From assembly GCA_946477505.1 (NCBI GenBank), contig CAMKYP010000110.1, positions 1 through 9,828 of the forward strand: 9,828 nt of DNA. Reading direction: 5' to 3'. This DNA is from an uncultured Dechloromonas sp. GTDB taxonomy: Bacteria; Pseudomonadota; Gammaproteobacteria; Burkholderiales; Rhodocyclaceae. The number at the start of each line of letters is the position of its first letter. Position 1 is the first letter of the stretch. The notes beneath the pieces are model-generated. The model was not told the DNA's origin, ran no database searches, and worked only from the letters and a program-made list of their open reading frames with translations. Position numbers and translations under genes: made by a program. This document shows positions 1 to 7,660 of this stretch, piece by piece.

Positions 1-25
1 AAGCGGGGTATCCGGATGAGTGCGG
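1..25 (+). repeat. Left terminal inverted repeat of the IS1595-family element
   Basis: Begins AAGCGGGGTATCCGGATGAG and continues five more bases; it is the exact reverse complement of 1112-1136. Beyond the 25 bp the two ends remain only loosely similar. The repeat may extend leftwards outside the window. Confidence 0.88.
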
Positions 26-43
26 CGATGCTAGCACGCCCCG

Positions 44-1107
44 ATGGCGACGACTGGATCGCGGCCGAGGCCGCAAGCGGGAAAGGACTACCCAAAGGAC
101 TACGCTGATTTTCTCGGCTGGTTCCCTGATGATGCTGCCTGCCTCGATTATCTGGACTGGTTGCGTTGGCCGGACGGTTTTTCCTGCCCGGGCTGTTCTG
201 GAGATGCGGGATGGCGCATGAGTGATGGCCGTTGGTGGTGTAAAGCGTGCCGTCGCAGGATTTCGGCAACGGCGGGCACAATCTTCCATCGCACGAAAAC
301 GCCCCTCACCATATGGTTCGCCGCCGCTTGGCACATGACAGCAGCGAAAAACGGGGGTTCGGCCAAAACGCTCCATCGCCTTATGGGGTTTGGATCCTAC
401 GAAACTGCTTGGGCGATGCTGCACCGATTTCGTGGTGCCATTGGGCACGCTGAACGCACGCGACTTTCCGGCGATGTGGAGGTGGATGAAACGATGATTG
501 GCGGTGCTCGCCCCCAAAAACGCGGGAGAGGCGCTGCCGGCAAGGTTCTCGTTGCTGTGGCCGTGGAGCAGATCCCGCCAAAAGGATTCGGTCGCTGTCG
601 CATTCAAGTCATTCCCAACGCGGAGGCTGATACGCTGCGATCCTTTCTCCTTACTCATATCATATAGAGCCCGGCGCCAAGATTCTCACCGACGGACTGG
701 CCTCCTACCCGCTGGCAGCGGGGAGTGACTATGTTCATCGAAGCACATCCATCAAGGGCCCTGGCATGGACGCGCACGAAATTCTCCCCGGAGTCCACCG
801 CGTGGCGTCTCTCGTGAAAAGGTGGCTGCTCGGCACCCACCAAGGTTCTTTCAGTGCGGATCATATGCAAGCCTACTTGGACGAGTTTACCTTCCGATTT
901 AACCCCAGAGGTTCGCGCGCCAGGGGAATGCTCTTCTACCGACTCCTTGAGCAGTCGGTCGCTATGCATCCCATCTCCTGTCGAGACCTCGTGGCAAACC
1001 CGGGACCCAGAAAAGCAGGGGAAGATAGTCCTGCGCCTCCGTGCTCCGCAAAAAGCGCACCATCATCTCTCCACCTGGAAATTCCTCGCAGCCCATGGCG
1101 CCGCTAA
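44..1107 (+). pseudogene. IS1595-family transposase, frameshifted
   Basis: The first part (44-667, 207 codons) has an N-terminal zinc ribbon with C48-x2-C51 and C66-x2-C69, then the start of the DDE nuclease domain with D148 in VEVDET. It ends early at TAG 665-667. From 661 the family sequence continues in the next frame (661-1107), reading HIEPGAKILTDG, with the second catalytic Asp in LTDG, then HR, KRWLLGTHQG, YLDEF and LFYRLLEQ. The break is a tandem CATAT duplication at 656-665; dropping one copy restores a single frame of about 352 codons, near the usual family size. The C-terminal 40 or so residues after LFYRLLEQ look poorly conserved, so a further lesion there is possible. The start at 44 follows an in-frame stop at 17 and has no clear Shine-Dalgarno. 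Confidence 0.87.
656..665 (+). repeat. CATAT-CATAT tandem duplication that breaks the transposase
   Basis: Two adjacent copies of CATAT shift the reading frame and create a TAG stop right after them. With one copy the codons read ACT-CAT-ATA-GAG-CCC (THIEP), joining the two halves of the transposase seamlessly. Confidence 0.8.
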
Positions 1108-1111
1108 GCAA

Positions 1112-1136
1112 CCGCACTCATCCGGATACCCCGCTT
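1112..1136 (-). repeat. Right terminal inverted repeat of the IS1595-family element
   Basis: Exact reverse complement of positions 1-25 over 25 bp. It marks the right end of the insertion sequence, next to the 3' end of cbbR. Confidence 0.88.
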
Positions 1137-1155
1137 TCAGAAAGGCTCCTGACCT

Positions 1156-2037
1156 CTACTTGCCCAGCAAATGGCCAAGAAACGCCTCGGCCACCGCCGA
1201 TAAGTGCTTGCCCTTCGGATAGGCGACGTACCATTTGCGCATCAAAGGAAACCCCTGCACGTCGAGAGGTTGCACCAAGCCGCTGAGTCCTTCCAGCGCC
1301 AACGTGTAGCCGGAGAGCACGGACACGCCCAAGCCGCCGGCGATGGCCTGCTTGATCGCCTCGTTGCTGCCCAGTTCCAGGCGGACCTTGAGCTTGTGGC
1401 CGTGCTCGGCAAAATGCCGTTCAGTGGCGAGACGTGTCCCGGACCCGGGTTCGCGAAAAACGAACGGTTCCTCGGCGATACGTGCCATTGGAATTGCCTT
1501 CTCCCCGGCCAGGGGGTGATCGTTTCTCGCGATGACGACCAAGGGATTGTCGGCGATGGGAATGGCCGCCACGTCCATGCCCTCGGGCGGAGCACCGAGG
1601 ATGGTCAGGTCATCCTCGTTGTTGGCGATGCGGGCCAGCAATTGCTCCCGGTTGCTGACGATCAGTTTCGCCTCGATTCCGGGGTAGTGGGCGCAGAACT
1701 CCCCGAGGAGACGTGGCAGCAGGTATTCGGCGGTGGTTACCATGGCGAGGCGAAGCCGCCCGCGCTTCAGCCCTTGCATGTCAGCCAGGCGCATCTCCAG
1801 GCAATCCAGCCCCTTGATCGTTTCCCGGCAGGTGGCGAGCACCTCGCGGCCAGCATCGGTGAGGTAAATCTGCTTGCCGATGCGCTCCAGAAGGGGGTGC
1901 CCGACGCCTTCCTCAAGTTGCTTGGCCTGGGTAAATACCGCCGGCTGGGTCAGGCGCAACTCTTCCGCCGCCCGCGTGTAGGAGCGGTGCCGAGCGACGG
2001 CTTCGAAGATACGGATCTGTCTCAGACTCAAGTGCAT
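1156..2037 (-). CDS. cbbR: CbbR, LysR-type regulator of the Calvin-cycle operon
   Basis: This 293-residue protein has normal LysR-family length. The N-terminal winged helix-turn-helix (about residues 4-62) opens MHLSLRQIRIFEAVARHRSY and has the typical AAEELRLTQPAV recognition region. The periplasmic-binding-like effector domain follows from about residue 90. It is divergent from cbbL across a 124-bp spacer, the classic cbbR-cbbL arrangement, and family members activate the operon in response to Calvin-cycle metabolites and redox state. The start fits family N-termini, though no good Shine-Dalgarno precedes it. A dyad two bases upstream of the start codon suggests autoregulation. The gene ends 20 bp from the insertion sequence and is intact. 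The cbbR assignment comes from sequence style plus position; a LysR protein alone would not be specific. Confidence 0.93.
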   Translation of the reverse strand: MHLSLRQIRIFEAVARHRSYTRAAEELRLTQPAVFTQAKQLEEGVGHPLLERIGKQIYLTDAGREVLATCRETIKGLDCLEMRLADMQGLKRGRLRLAMVTTAEYLLPRLLGEFCAHYPGIEAKLIVSNREQLLARIANNEDDLTILGAPPEGMDVAAIPIADNPLVVIARNDHPLAGEKAIPMARIAEEPFVFREPGSGTRLATERHFAEHGHKLKVRLELGSNEAIKQAIAGGLGVSVLSGYTLALEGLSGLVQPLDVQGFPLMRKWYVAYPKGKHLSAVAEAFLGHLLGK

Positions 2038-2039
2038 TA

Positions 2040-2055
2040 ATTCATAATAGTGAAT
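2040..2055. promoter_or_regulatory. Candidate CbbR operator, cbbR-proximal dyad
   Basis: ATTCA-N6-TGAAT is a perfect 5-bp-arm dyad. It contains the T-N11-A pattern expected of LysR-type sites and lies immediately upstream of the cbbR start codon, where binding would repress cbbR. No binding evidence is visible beyond symmetry and position. Confidence 0.5.
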
Positions 2056-2070
2056 GATAAAGATAAAATC

Positions 2071-2085
2071 AATTAAGTTTTAATT
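2071..2085. promoter_or_regulatory. Candidate CbbR operator, cbbL-proximal dyad
   Basis: AATTAA-GTT-TTAATT is a perfect 6-bp-arm dyad in the AT-rich part of the divergent spacer, 77 bp upstream of the cbbL start. Its centre is about 30 bp from the first dyad, roughly three helical turns, as expected for recognition and activation sites of a LysR tetramer. I cannot assign a convincing -35/-10 pair; TTTAAT (2079) with CATACT (2101) is a weak possibility that would overlap this dyad. Confidence 0.45.
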
Positions 2086-2113
2086 AGTGCGCAACTTGCT
2101 CATACTTGCACCA

Positions 2114-2131
2114 GCCCGAATTTCATCGGGC
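2114..2131 (+). promoter_or_regulatory. Stem-loop in the cbbL 5' leader
   Basis: GCCCGA and TCGGGC form a 6-bp stem around a 6-base loop. It ends 20 bp before the AGGAG ribosome-binding site of cbbL and is not followed by a T-run, so it is not a terminator. It may stabilise the leader of a highly expressed mRNA; that role is inferred. Confidence 0.4.
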
Positions 2132-2150
2132 GAGATTTCCGACAACATAG

Positions 2151-2156
2151 AGGAGA
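2151..2156 (+). promoter_or_regulatory. Ribosome-binding site fixing the cbbL start
   Basis: AGGAGA lies a few bases before ATG 2162. It selects that ATG over the in-frame upstream codon at 2087, which would add 25 residues unlike any RuBisCO N-terminus and would overlap the leader stem-loop. Confidence 0.8.
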
Positions 2157-2161
2157 AACGA

Positions 2162-3583
2162 ATGGCCGCAAAGACATACAACGCTGGCGTGAAGGAGTAT
2201 CGCCAAACCTACTGGACCCCGGAATACACTCCGAAGGACACCGACCTTCTCGCCTGCTTCAAGGTCACCCCGCAGCCGGGCGTGGCCCGCGAGGAAGTCG
2301 CCGCCGCCGTGGCCGCCGAGTCGTCGACCGGCACCTGGACCACGGTGTGGACCGACCTGCTGACCGACCTCGACTACTACAAGGGCCGTGCCTACCGGAT
2401 CGAGGACGTGCCGGGAGATGACACCTGCTTCTACGCCTTCGTGGCCTATCCGATCGACCTGTTCGAAGAGGGTTCCATCGTCAACGTGCTGACCTCCCTG
2501 GTTGGCAACGTCTTCGGCTTCAAGGCCCTGCGTGCCCTGCGCCTCGAGGACGTGCGCTTCCCCATCGCCTACGTCATGACCTGCGGCGGCCCGCCGCACG
2601 GTATCCAGGTCGAGCGCGACATCATGAACAAATACGGCCGGCCGCTGCTGGGCTGCACCATCAAGCCGAAGCTCGGCCTGTCGGCCAAGAACTACGGCCG
2701 CGCCGTCTATGAGTGCCTGCGTGGCGGCCTCGACTTCACCAAGGACGACGAGAACGTCAACAGCCAGCCCTTCATGCGCTGGAAGCAGCGTTTCGACTTC
2801 GTCCAGGAAGCGACCGAGAAGGCGCAGCGCGAAACCGGCGAACGCAAGGGCCACTACCTGAACGTCACCGCGCCGACGCCGGAAGAGATGTACAAGCGCG
2901 CCGAGTACGCCAAGGAAATCGGCGCGCCGATCATCATGCACGACTACCTGACCGGCGGCTTCTGCGCCAATACCGGCCTGGCCAACTGGTGCCGCGACAA
3001 CGGCATGCTGCTGCACATCCACCGCGCCATGCACGCCGTGCTCGACCGCAACCCGCACCACGGCATTCACTTCCGCGTGCTGACCAAGTGCCTGCGCCTG
3101 TCCGGCGGCGACCACCTGCACTCGGGCACCGTCGTCGGCAAGCTGGAAGGCGACCGCGACGCGACGCTCGGCTGGATCGACATCATGCGCGACGACTTCA
3201 TCAAGGAAGACCGCAGCCGCGGCATCATGTTCGACCAGGACTTCGGCTCCATGCCCGGCGTCATGCCGGTCGCCTCCGGCGGCATCCACGTCTGGCACAT
3301 GCCTGCCTTGGTCACCATCTTCGGCGACGACTCGGTGCTGCAGTTCGGTGGCGGTACGCTCGGCCACCCCTGGGGCAACGCCGCCGGCGCCGCCGCCAAC
3401 CGCGTCGCGCTGGAAGCCTGCGTCGAGGCGCGCAACAAGGGCGTCGCCGTCGAGAAGGAGGGCAAGAGCATCCTGACCGAGGCTGCCACGCACTCGCCCG
3501 AACTGAAGATCGCCATGGAAACGTGGAAAGAGATCAAGTTCGAGTTCGACACCGTCGACAAGCTGGACGTCGCCCACAAGTAA
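2162..3583 (+). CDS. cbbL: RuBisCO large subunit, form I (IA-like)
   Basis: This 473-residue protein is the catalytic subunit of ribulose-1,5-bisphosphate carboxylase/oxygenase, full length for form I. All key residues are present: E53 and N116 from the N-terminal domain, K168 and K170 (TIKPK), the carbamylated K194 with metal ligands D196 and E197 (FTKDDENV), H287 and R288 (HIHR), and loop-6 K327 (GTVVGKLEGD). The start MAAKTYNAGVKEYR is typical of proteobacterial green-type enzymes. cbbS, cbbQ and cbbO follow directly, with no carboxysome genes in view, which fits the cytosolic IAq subtype; the subtype is inferred from context. It is the first gene of the operon and probably activated by CbbR. 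GC-rich third positions match the rest of the operon. Confidence 0.98.
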   Translation: MAAKTYNAGVKEYRQTYWTPEYTPKDTDLLACFKVTPQPGVAREEVAAAVAAESSTGTWTTVWTDLLTDLDYYKGRAYRIEDVPGDDTCFYAFVAYPIDLFEEGSIVNVLTSLVGNVFGFKALRALRLEDVRFPIAYVMTCGGPPHGIQVERDIMNKYGRPLLGCTIKPKLGLSAKNYGRAVYECLRGGLDFTKDDENVNSQPFMRWKQRFDFVQEATEKAQRETGERKGHYLNVTAPTPEEMYKRAEYAKEIGAPIIMHDYLTGGFCANTGLANWCRDNGMLLHIHRAMHAVLDRNPHHGIHFRVLTKCLRLSGGDHLHSGTVVGKLEGDRDATLGWIDIMRDDFIKEDRSRGIMFDQDFGSMPGVMPVASGGIHVWHMPALVTIFGDDSVLQFGGGTLGHPWGNAAGAAANRVALEACVEARNKGVAVEKEGKSILTEAATHSPELKIAMETWKEIKFEFDTVDKLDVAHK

Positions 3584-3617
3584 TTCTTGCGCCGAGCGCA
3601 TGACACCCCGGAGCCGC

Positions 3618-3646
3618 AATTGGCGACCCGGGATCAGGACCCAATT
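3618..3646 (+). other. Possible intercistronic stem-loop between cbbL and cbbS
   Basis: AATTGG (3618-3623) can pair with CCAATT (3641-3646) around a GC-rich 17-base loop, just before the cbbS ribosome-binding site. There is no T-run, so it is not a terminator. It might set the relative stability of the two cistrons. The pairing is short and the claim weak. Confidence 0.25.
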
Positions 3647-3660
3647 TGAAAGGAAATGAA

Positions 3661-4017
3661 ATGTCTGACGTAATGGATTACAACTCCCGCCTTTCCGACC
3701 CCGCCAGCCGGAAGTTCGAAACTTTTTCCTACCTGCCCGCGATGGACGCGGCCAGCATCAAGAGGCAGGTCGAGTATCTGGTGAAGAAGGGCTGGAACCC
3801 GGCTATCGAGCATATCGAGCCTGAGTACCTGATGGACTCCTACTGGTACATGTGGAAGTTGCCGATGTTCGGTGAAACCGACGTCGATCGCGTTCTGGCC
3901 GAGGCCAAAGCCTGCCACAAGGCCAACCCCAACAACCACGTGCGCCTGGTCGGCTACGACAACTTCAAGCAGTCGCAAGGCGCGGCCATGGTGGTTTACC
4001 GCGGCAAGACGGTTTAA
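3661..4017 (+). CDS. cbbS: RuBisCO small subunit, form I
   Basis: This 118-residue protein caps the L8 core to make L8S8 RuBisCO. Family features are the N-terminal FETFSYLP, the helix VEYLVKKGWNPAIEH, the YWYMWKLPMFG segment and the C-terminal VRLVGYDNFKQSQGAAMVVYR. An in-frame ATG five codons earlier (3646) is possible, but AAAGGA at 3649-3654 points to 3661, and MSDVMDYNSRLSDPASRKF is the usual N-terminus of cbbQO-linked small subunits. The gene lies 77 bp after cbbL and is followed by a strong terminator. Confidence 0.97.
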   Translation: MSDVMDYNSRLSDPASRKFETFSYLPAMDAASIKRQVEYLVKKGWNPAIEHIEPEYLMDSYWYMWKLPMFGETDVDRVLAEAKACHKANPNNHVRLVGYDNFKQSQGAAMVVYRGKTV

Positions 4018-4042
4018 GTCGCTCGGCGGTTGGCAGTATCTG

Positions 4043-4079
4043 GCCCCCGCTGCGCGGCAAGCGCAATCGGGGGCTTTTT
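4043..4079 (+). terminator. Intrinsic terminator after cbbS
   Basis: GCCCCCG (4043-4049) pairs with CGGGGGC (4068-4074). Inside it TGCGC (4051-4055) pairs with GCGCA (4061-4065) around GGCAA. A TTTTTGTTTT tract follows. It sits 25 bp after the cbbS stop and 88 bp before cbbQ, so it should lower cbbQO transcription relative to cbbLS. Confidence 0.85.
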
Positions 4080-4166
4080 GTTTTCCAGGAGTTTGCCAAC
4101 GAATGGTGCGCCGTCGAGTTCGCGTCATTCGTGGATAAATCCGCGTTCTCATCAAGGAGCCCCCGC

Positions 4167-4970
4167 ATGAGCAATATCGTCGATCAATACCGCATCACCA
4201 AGGAACCCTACTATCGCGCCGTCGCCGACGAGGTCGAGTTGTTCGAAGCCGCCTACTCCGTGCGCATGCCGATGATGCTCAAGGGACCGACCGGCTGCGG
4301 CAAGACGCGCTTTGTCGAATACATGGCACACAAGCTGAACAAGCCGCTGATTACCGTCGCCTGCAACGAGGACATGACCGCCTCTGACCTGGTCGGCCGC
4401 TTCCTGCTCTCAGCCCAGGGCACCGAGTGGCAGGATGGCCCGCTGGCCATCGCCGCACGGCATGGTGCGATCTGCTACCTCGACGAAGTGGTCGAGGCGC
4501 GCCAGGACACCACCGTGGTGATCCACCCGCTGACCGACAACCGTCGAGTGCTGCCGCTGGAAAAGAAGGGCGAACTGGTCAATGCCCATCCCGATTTCCA
4601 GATCGTGATTTCCTACAACCCTGGCTACCAGTCCCTGATGAAGGATCTGAAGCAGTCGACCAAGCAGCGTTTCGGCGGTCTCGACTTCACCTATCCCGAG
4701 CACGCCATCGAAACCGAGGTCGTGGCGCATGAATCGGGGGCCAACGCCGACATCGCCGGCAAGCTGGTTTCGATTGCCGAACGCTCGCGCAACCTCAAGG
4801 GGCACGGCCTCGACGAAGGCCTGTCCACCCGCATGCTGATCTACGCCGGCTCGCTTATTGCCAAGGGTGTCAACCCGCAGGCCGCCTGCCGCGTCGCGCT
4901 GGTCCGCCCGATCACCGACGATCCCGACATGCGCGATGCGCTCGATGCTGCGGTAACCACCTTCTTCTAA
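4167..4970 (+). CDS. cbbQ: CbbQ, MoxR-type AAA+ ATPase of the RuBisCO activase
   Basis: This 267-residue protein belongs to the NorQ/GvpN/CbbQ branch of MoxR AAA+ ATPases. The Walker A is GPTGCGKT (G40-T47), the Walker B is ICYLDE (D106, E107), and N151 in ISYNPGY fits sensor 1. The C-terminal part has the helical lid, with GLSTRMLIYA near the sensor-2 position. In characterised systems a CbbQ hexamer works with CbbO to release tight-binding sugar phosphates from form I RuBisCO. The start at 4167 is set by AAGGAG at 4154-4159; the frame opens earlier at 4131, but the extra 12 codons read low-complexity sequence unlike the family. It sits 12 bp before cbbO, so the two are surely co-transcribed. 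No convincing separate promoter is seen between 4080 and 4150. Confidence 0.96.
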   Translation: MSNIVDQYRITKEPYYRAVADEVELFEAAYSVRMPMMLKGPTGCGKTRFVEYMAHKLNKPLITVACNEDMTASDLVGRFLLSAQGTEWQDGPLAIAARHGAICYLDEVVEARQDTTVVIHPLTDNRRVLPLEKKGELVNAHPDFQIVISYNPGYQSLMKDLKQSTKQRFGGLDFTYPEHAIETEVVAHESGANADIAGKLVSIAERSRNLKGHGLDEGLSTRMLIYAGSLIAKGVNPQAACRVALVRPITDDPDMRDALDAAVTTFF

Positions 4971-4982
4971 AGGCAGCCTGCC

Positions 4983-7340
4983 ATGTCATTCAATCTTGCT
5001 GATTATGCCGAATTGCTGGAGGACTTGTCGCCGCACAGCCAGAATGCGTTGCAGGCCAATTGGCACGAAGCGACCAAGGTGTTCTCGCCGCGTGGTCTGG
5101 ACAACTACCTGAAGGGTGCGGCCGCCATTCGCGGACTCGGCAAGGGTGATTCGCTGGTGGAAACCTGGATCGAGAAAGCGCCGATGGTCGCCAAGGAGGT
5201 CGGCGAGGACGTTGTCGGCGACCTGGCTACTGCCTCCCTCGAACTGGCCTCGCGAACCTCGGGGACGGTGATCGAGCTGCTGCTCGCCACTTCGGCCATC
5301 GCCGCCAATCGGCTGGGTGATGCCGAACTTTTCATCAAGTACCTGCAGTTCATCAATACCCTGATCGCGCAAGCGCCGCGTGGCGTGCGGCCGATGCTGG
5401 ACAAGCTGGAAGTCCTGTTCCAGCACCTCACCCTCGGTGGCCTGCGCCGTTGGGCGCTCTGGGGCGCCCATGCACACCGCACCAACTACGAAGAACAGAT
5501 CCGCTATTTCAGCCTTGATTCCAAGGAGTCGATGGCGATGCTGCAGAAGGAGCGCAAGGGCACCCTGCTGGTAAATGTGCAGCGCCGCATCAACATGTAT
5601 CTGCGCGCACTGTGGGCCCGCGACTTCTTCATGCGCCCCACGTCAGGCGACTTCGAGACCCGCGAAGGCTACCGCCCTTACATCGAGGACTACCTGCTGC
5701 ACGTGCCGGATGCGTTCGACGATTTCACGGTCGAAGGTCAGGAGCCAGTGTCCGGTCTGGAGCTATATCGCGCCACGGCCGCCCATTGCGCCGCCCACGT
5801 GGTCGAGACGAAGCTGCCTATTTCCGCCGAGGCGCTCAATCCCATGCAGATCGCGGTGATCAGCGTCATCGAGGATGCGCGCGTGGAGACTCTCTCCATC
5901 CGGCGCTTTCCCGGCCTCAAGCAACTCTGGAGCAAGCTGCACACGGCCACGCCCGAGATGAATGGCAGCATGGGCGATTATCTCAACCGTCTTGCACGCG
6001 CCCTGCTTGATGAGTCATACAAGGACAAGGACCCGTGGATCGTCGAGGCCCGTGCGCTGTTCGCGCTCGCGCAGGAGAAGCTCGATAGCAACCTGACTTC
6101 ATGGGATATTGGCGTCCAGCTTGCGCACAGCTTCGGCCAGAAACGGATTCCGTTCAATCCACGTACCGATTTGCTCACCGCCCCCTACCGCGACGACAAC
6201 CGCTACTTCTGGGAGTTCGAGGAATTCGATTTCAACAAGGCAGCCAGTGCCGGCTACGAGTCCATCAAACAGGTGCGCAAGTACGTCAGCGTGATGGAAA
6301 TGGCCAACGAGATCGATGTCGAGACGGCCGGCGACGATGCCGAGGAAATCTGGGTGCTCGGCACCGAGTTGTTCCCGTATGAAAACATCGGTGACGAGAG
6401 TGGCGGCAAGAGCTTCAACGAACTTGAAGGCAAGGAGCCGGTCTCCGACCCCTTCCATTATTCCGAATGGGATTACCAGATCCAGTTGGAGCGCCCGGCC
6501 TGGGCAACCGTGCTGGAAAAGCGTGCCAAGGCCGGCGACCTGCAGATCATCGAGGCGATTACCGCACAGTACAAGCGCGAAATCCATCGCATGAAATTCC
6601 TGCTCGACGCCATGCAGCCGCAGGGTGTGCAGCGCATCCGCCGCCTCGAGGACGGCGACGAGATCGACATCAACGCAGCGATCTCCAGCCTTACCGACAT
6701 CCGCCTCGGCAACCAGCCCGATCCACGCATCATGATGCGTAGTGTGCGCAAGACCCGCGACTTTTCGATCCTGGTGTTGCTCGATCTGTCGGAATCGACC
6801 AACGAAAAAGTGCAGGACCAGGAATATTCGGTGCGCGAGCTCACCCAGCAGGCCTGCGTGCTGCTGGCCGACGCCATAAACAAGGTCGGCGACCCCTTTG
6901 CCATCCACGGCTTTTGTTCGGACGGACGCCACGATGTCGAGTACTACCGGTTCAAGGACTTCGACCAGCATTGGGACGAGACACCCAAGTCCCGGCTCGC
7001 CGGGATGACCGGGCAGCTGTCTACCCGGATGGGTGCAGCGATTCGACATGCCGGCCATCATTTGCAACTGCAGCGTTCGGCCAAGAAACTCCTGATCGTC
7101 ATTACCGACGGCGAACCCGCCGACGTGGATGTGCGCGACCCGCAATACTTGCGCTACGACACCAAGAAGGCTGTGGAGGAGGTGGCAAAACTTGGTGTCA
7201 CCACCTACTGCATGAGCCTGGACCCACGCGCTGATAATTACGTCTCACGAATTTTTGGCCAGAAGAACTACATGGTGGTGGATCATGTCCAGCGCCTGCC
7301 CGAGAAACTGCCGCTGCTGTATGCCGGCCTTACCCGATAG
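4983..7340 (+). CDS. cbbO: CbbO, VWA-domain adaptor of the RuBisCO activase
   Basis: This 785-residue protein has the usual CbbO/NorD length. The long N-terminal region (about 1-590) is mostly helical and includes an acidic stretch around 440-490. The C-terminal von Willebrand A domain has an intact MIDAS: D601-x-S603-x-S605 in LLDLSES, T681 in LSTRMG and D709 in ITDGEP. CbbO binds the CbbQ hexamer and, through its VWA domain, docks on RuBisCO so that the motor can remodel the active site. AAAGGCAG upstream serves as ribosome-binding site, 12 bp after cbbQ. Nothing in the gene looks damaged. Confidence 0.96.
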   Translation: MSFNLADYAELLEDLSPHSQNALQANWHEATKVFSPRGLDNYLKGAAAIRGLGKGDSLVETWIEKAPMVAKEVGEDVVGDLATASLELASRTSGTVIELLLATSAIAANRLGDAELFIKYLQFINTLIAQAPRGVRPMLDKLEVLFQHLTLGGLRRWALWGAHAHRTNYEEQIRYFSLDSKESMAMLQKERKGTLLVNVQRRINMYLRALWARDFFMRPTSGDFETREGYRPYIEDYLLHVPDAFDDFTVEGQEPVSGLELYRATAAHCAAHVVETKLPISAEALNPMQIAVISVIEDARVETLSIRRFPGLKQLWSKLHTATPEMNGSMGDYLNRLARALLDESYKDKDPWIVEARALFALAQEKLDSNLTSWDIGVQLAHSFGQKRIPFNPRTDLLTAPYRDDNRYFWEFEEFDFNKAASAGYESIKQVRKYVSVMEMANEIDVETAGDDAEEIWVLGTELFPYENIGDESGGKSFNELEGKEPVSDPFHYSEWDYQIQLERPAWATVLEKRAKAGDLQIIEAITAQYKREIHRMKFLLDAMQPQGVQRIRRLEDGDEIDINAAISSLTDIRLGNQPDPRIMMRSVRKTRDFSILVLLDLSESTNEKVQDQEYSVRELTQQACVLLADAINKVGDPFAIHGFCSDGRHDVEYYRFKDFDQHWDETPKSRLAGMTGQLSTRMGAAIRHAGHHLQLQRSAKKLLIVITDGEPADVDVRDPQYLRYDTKKAVEEVAKLGVTTYCMSLDPRADNYVSRIFGQKNYMVVDHVQRLPEKLPLLYAGLTR

Positions 7341-7348
7341 GAAAGACC

Positions 7349-7645
7349 ATGGAAAACACATACCCCGGTTTATACAGCGACAAGCACGGCCTCACCCAAC
7401 TCGGCCGCATCGTCCTCGACGGCTGGTTGTTCGGCCTGATACCGGAGACGGAGGATTGCTCCGGCTGGCAGGGCGGCCGCATGCAGGCCCTGATGGAACA
7501 GGTGCAGGTGGAATGGGACAAGTACAGCAACCTGCCCAGCCGCCTGCCGCCGGAGTTGCTCAAGCGGCATGTCGAAATTTATGACCGGGCCATTCAGACT
7601 GCCCGCGCCAAGGGCTGGGACCCGGAACTGGGCGAGGATGAGTGA
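7349..7645 (+). CDS. Small conserved-looking protein of the cbb operon, unknown function
   Basis: This is a 98-residue soluble protein with no signal peptide or membrane segment. It has a Tyr/Gly-rich start (MENTYPGLYSDKHGL), a central EDCSGWQGGRMQAL segment and an amphipathic C-terminal helix pair ending GWDPELGEDE. It follows cbbO by 8 bp with AGGAAAG as ribosome-binding site, so it should be translated from the same mRNA. A degraded second copy lies at 8593-8852; 30 of 64 aligned residues are identical, which shows it is a real gene family. The invariant positions include C, GR, WD, LPS, LP, RH, IY, ARA and GW. It resembles in size and position the uncharacterised small gene sometimes called cbbN after cbbO in ammonia oxidisers, but I cannot confirm that. 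A role in RuBisCO assembly or activation is suggested only by linkage. Confidence 0.85.
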   Translation: MENTYPGLYSDKHGLTQLGRIVLDGWLFGLIPETEDCSGWQGGRMQALMEQVQVEWDKYSNLPSRLPPELLKRHVEIYDRAIQTARAKGWDPELGEDE

Positions 7646-7660
7646 GGAGAGCGGCCGACA

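Larger units (their letters stand above)
1..1136 (+). mobile_element. IS1595-family insertion sequence (inactive copy)
   Basis: A transposase reading frame of IS1595 (ISXO2-like) type lies between perfect 25-bp inverted repeats at 1-25 and 1112-1136, so almost the whole element is visible. The window starts inside or exactly at the left end, so the outermost bases and the target-site duplication (about 8 bp in this family) cannot be read. The right end falls 20 bp beyond the cbbR stop codon, so the element sits just downstream of cbbR without cutting it. The single transposase gene is frameshifted, so this copy should move only if a transposase is supplied in trans. Family assignment rests on the zinc ribbon, the DDE-like blocks and the characteristic RWLLGTHQG and FRFN segments. 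Confidence 0.85.

Noticed and set aside
1204..2040. A 278-codon plus-strand open frame opposite cbbR
   Set aside because: CbbR on the other strand is a clear, complete LysR protein; the opposite frame has no recognisable domain or ribosome-binding site.
2087..2161. N-terminal extension of CbbL from an upstream in-frame start
   Set aside because: The extra 25 residues cover the leader hairpin and ribosome-binding site and are unlike RuBisCO; AGGAG points to 2162.
2123..3619. A 498-codon open frame on the minus strand opposite cbbL
   Set aside because: It is an antisense shadow: very rich in Val, Ala, Asp, Gln and His, as produced by reading GC-biased cbbL codons backwards, and it matches no family I know.
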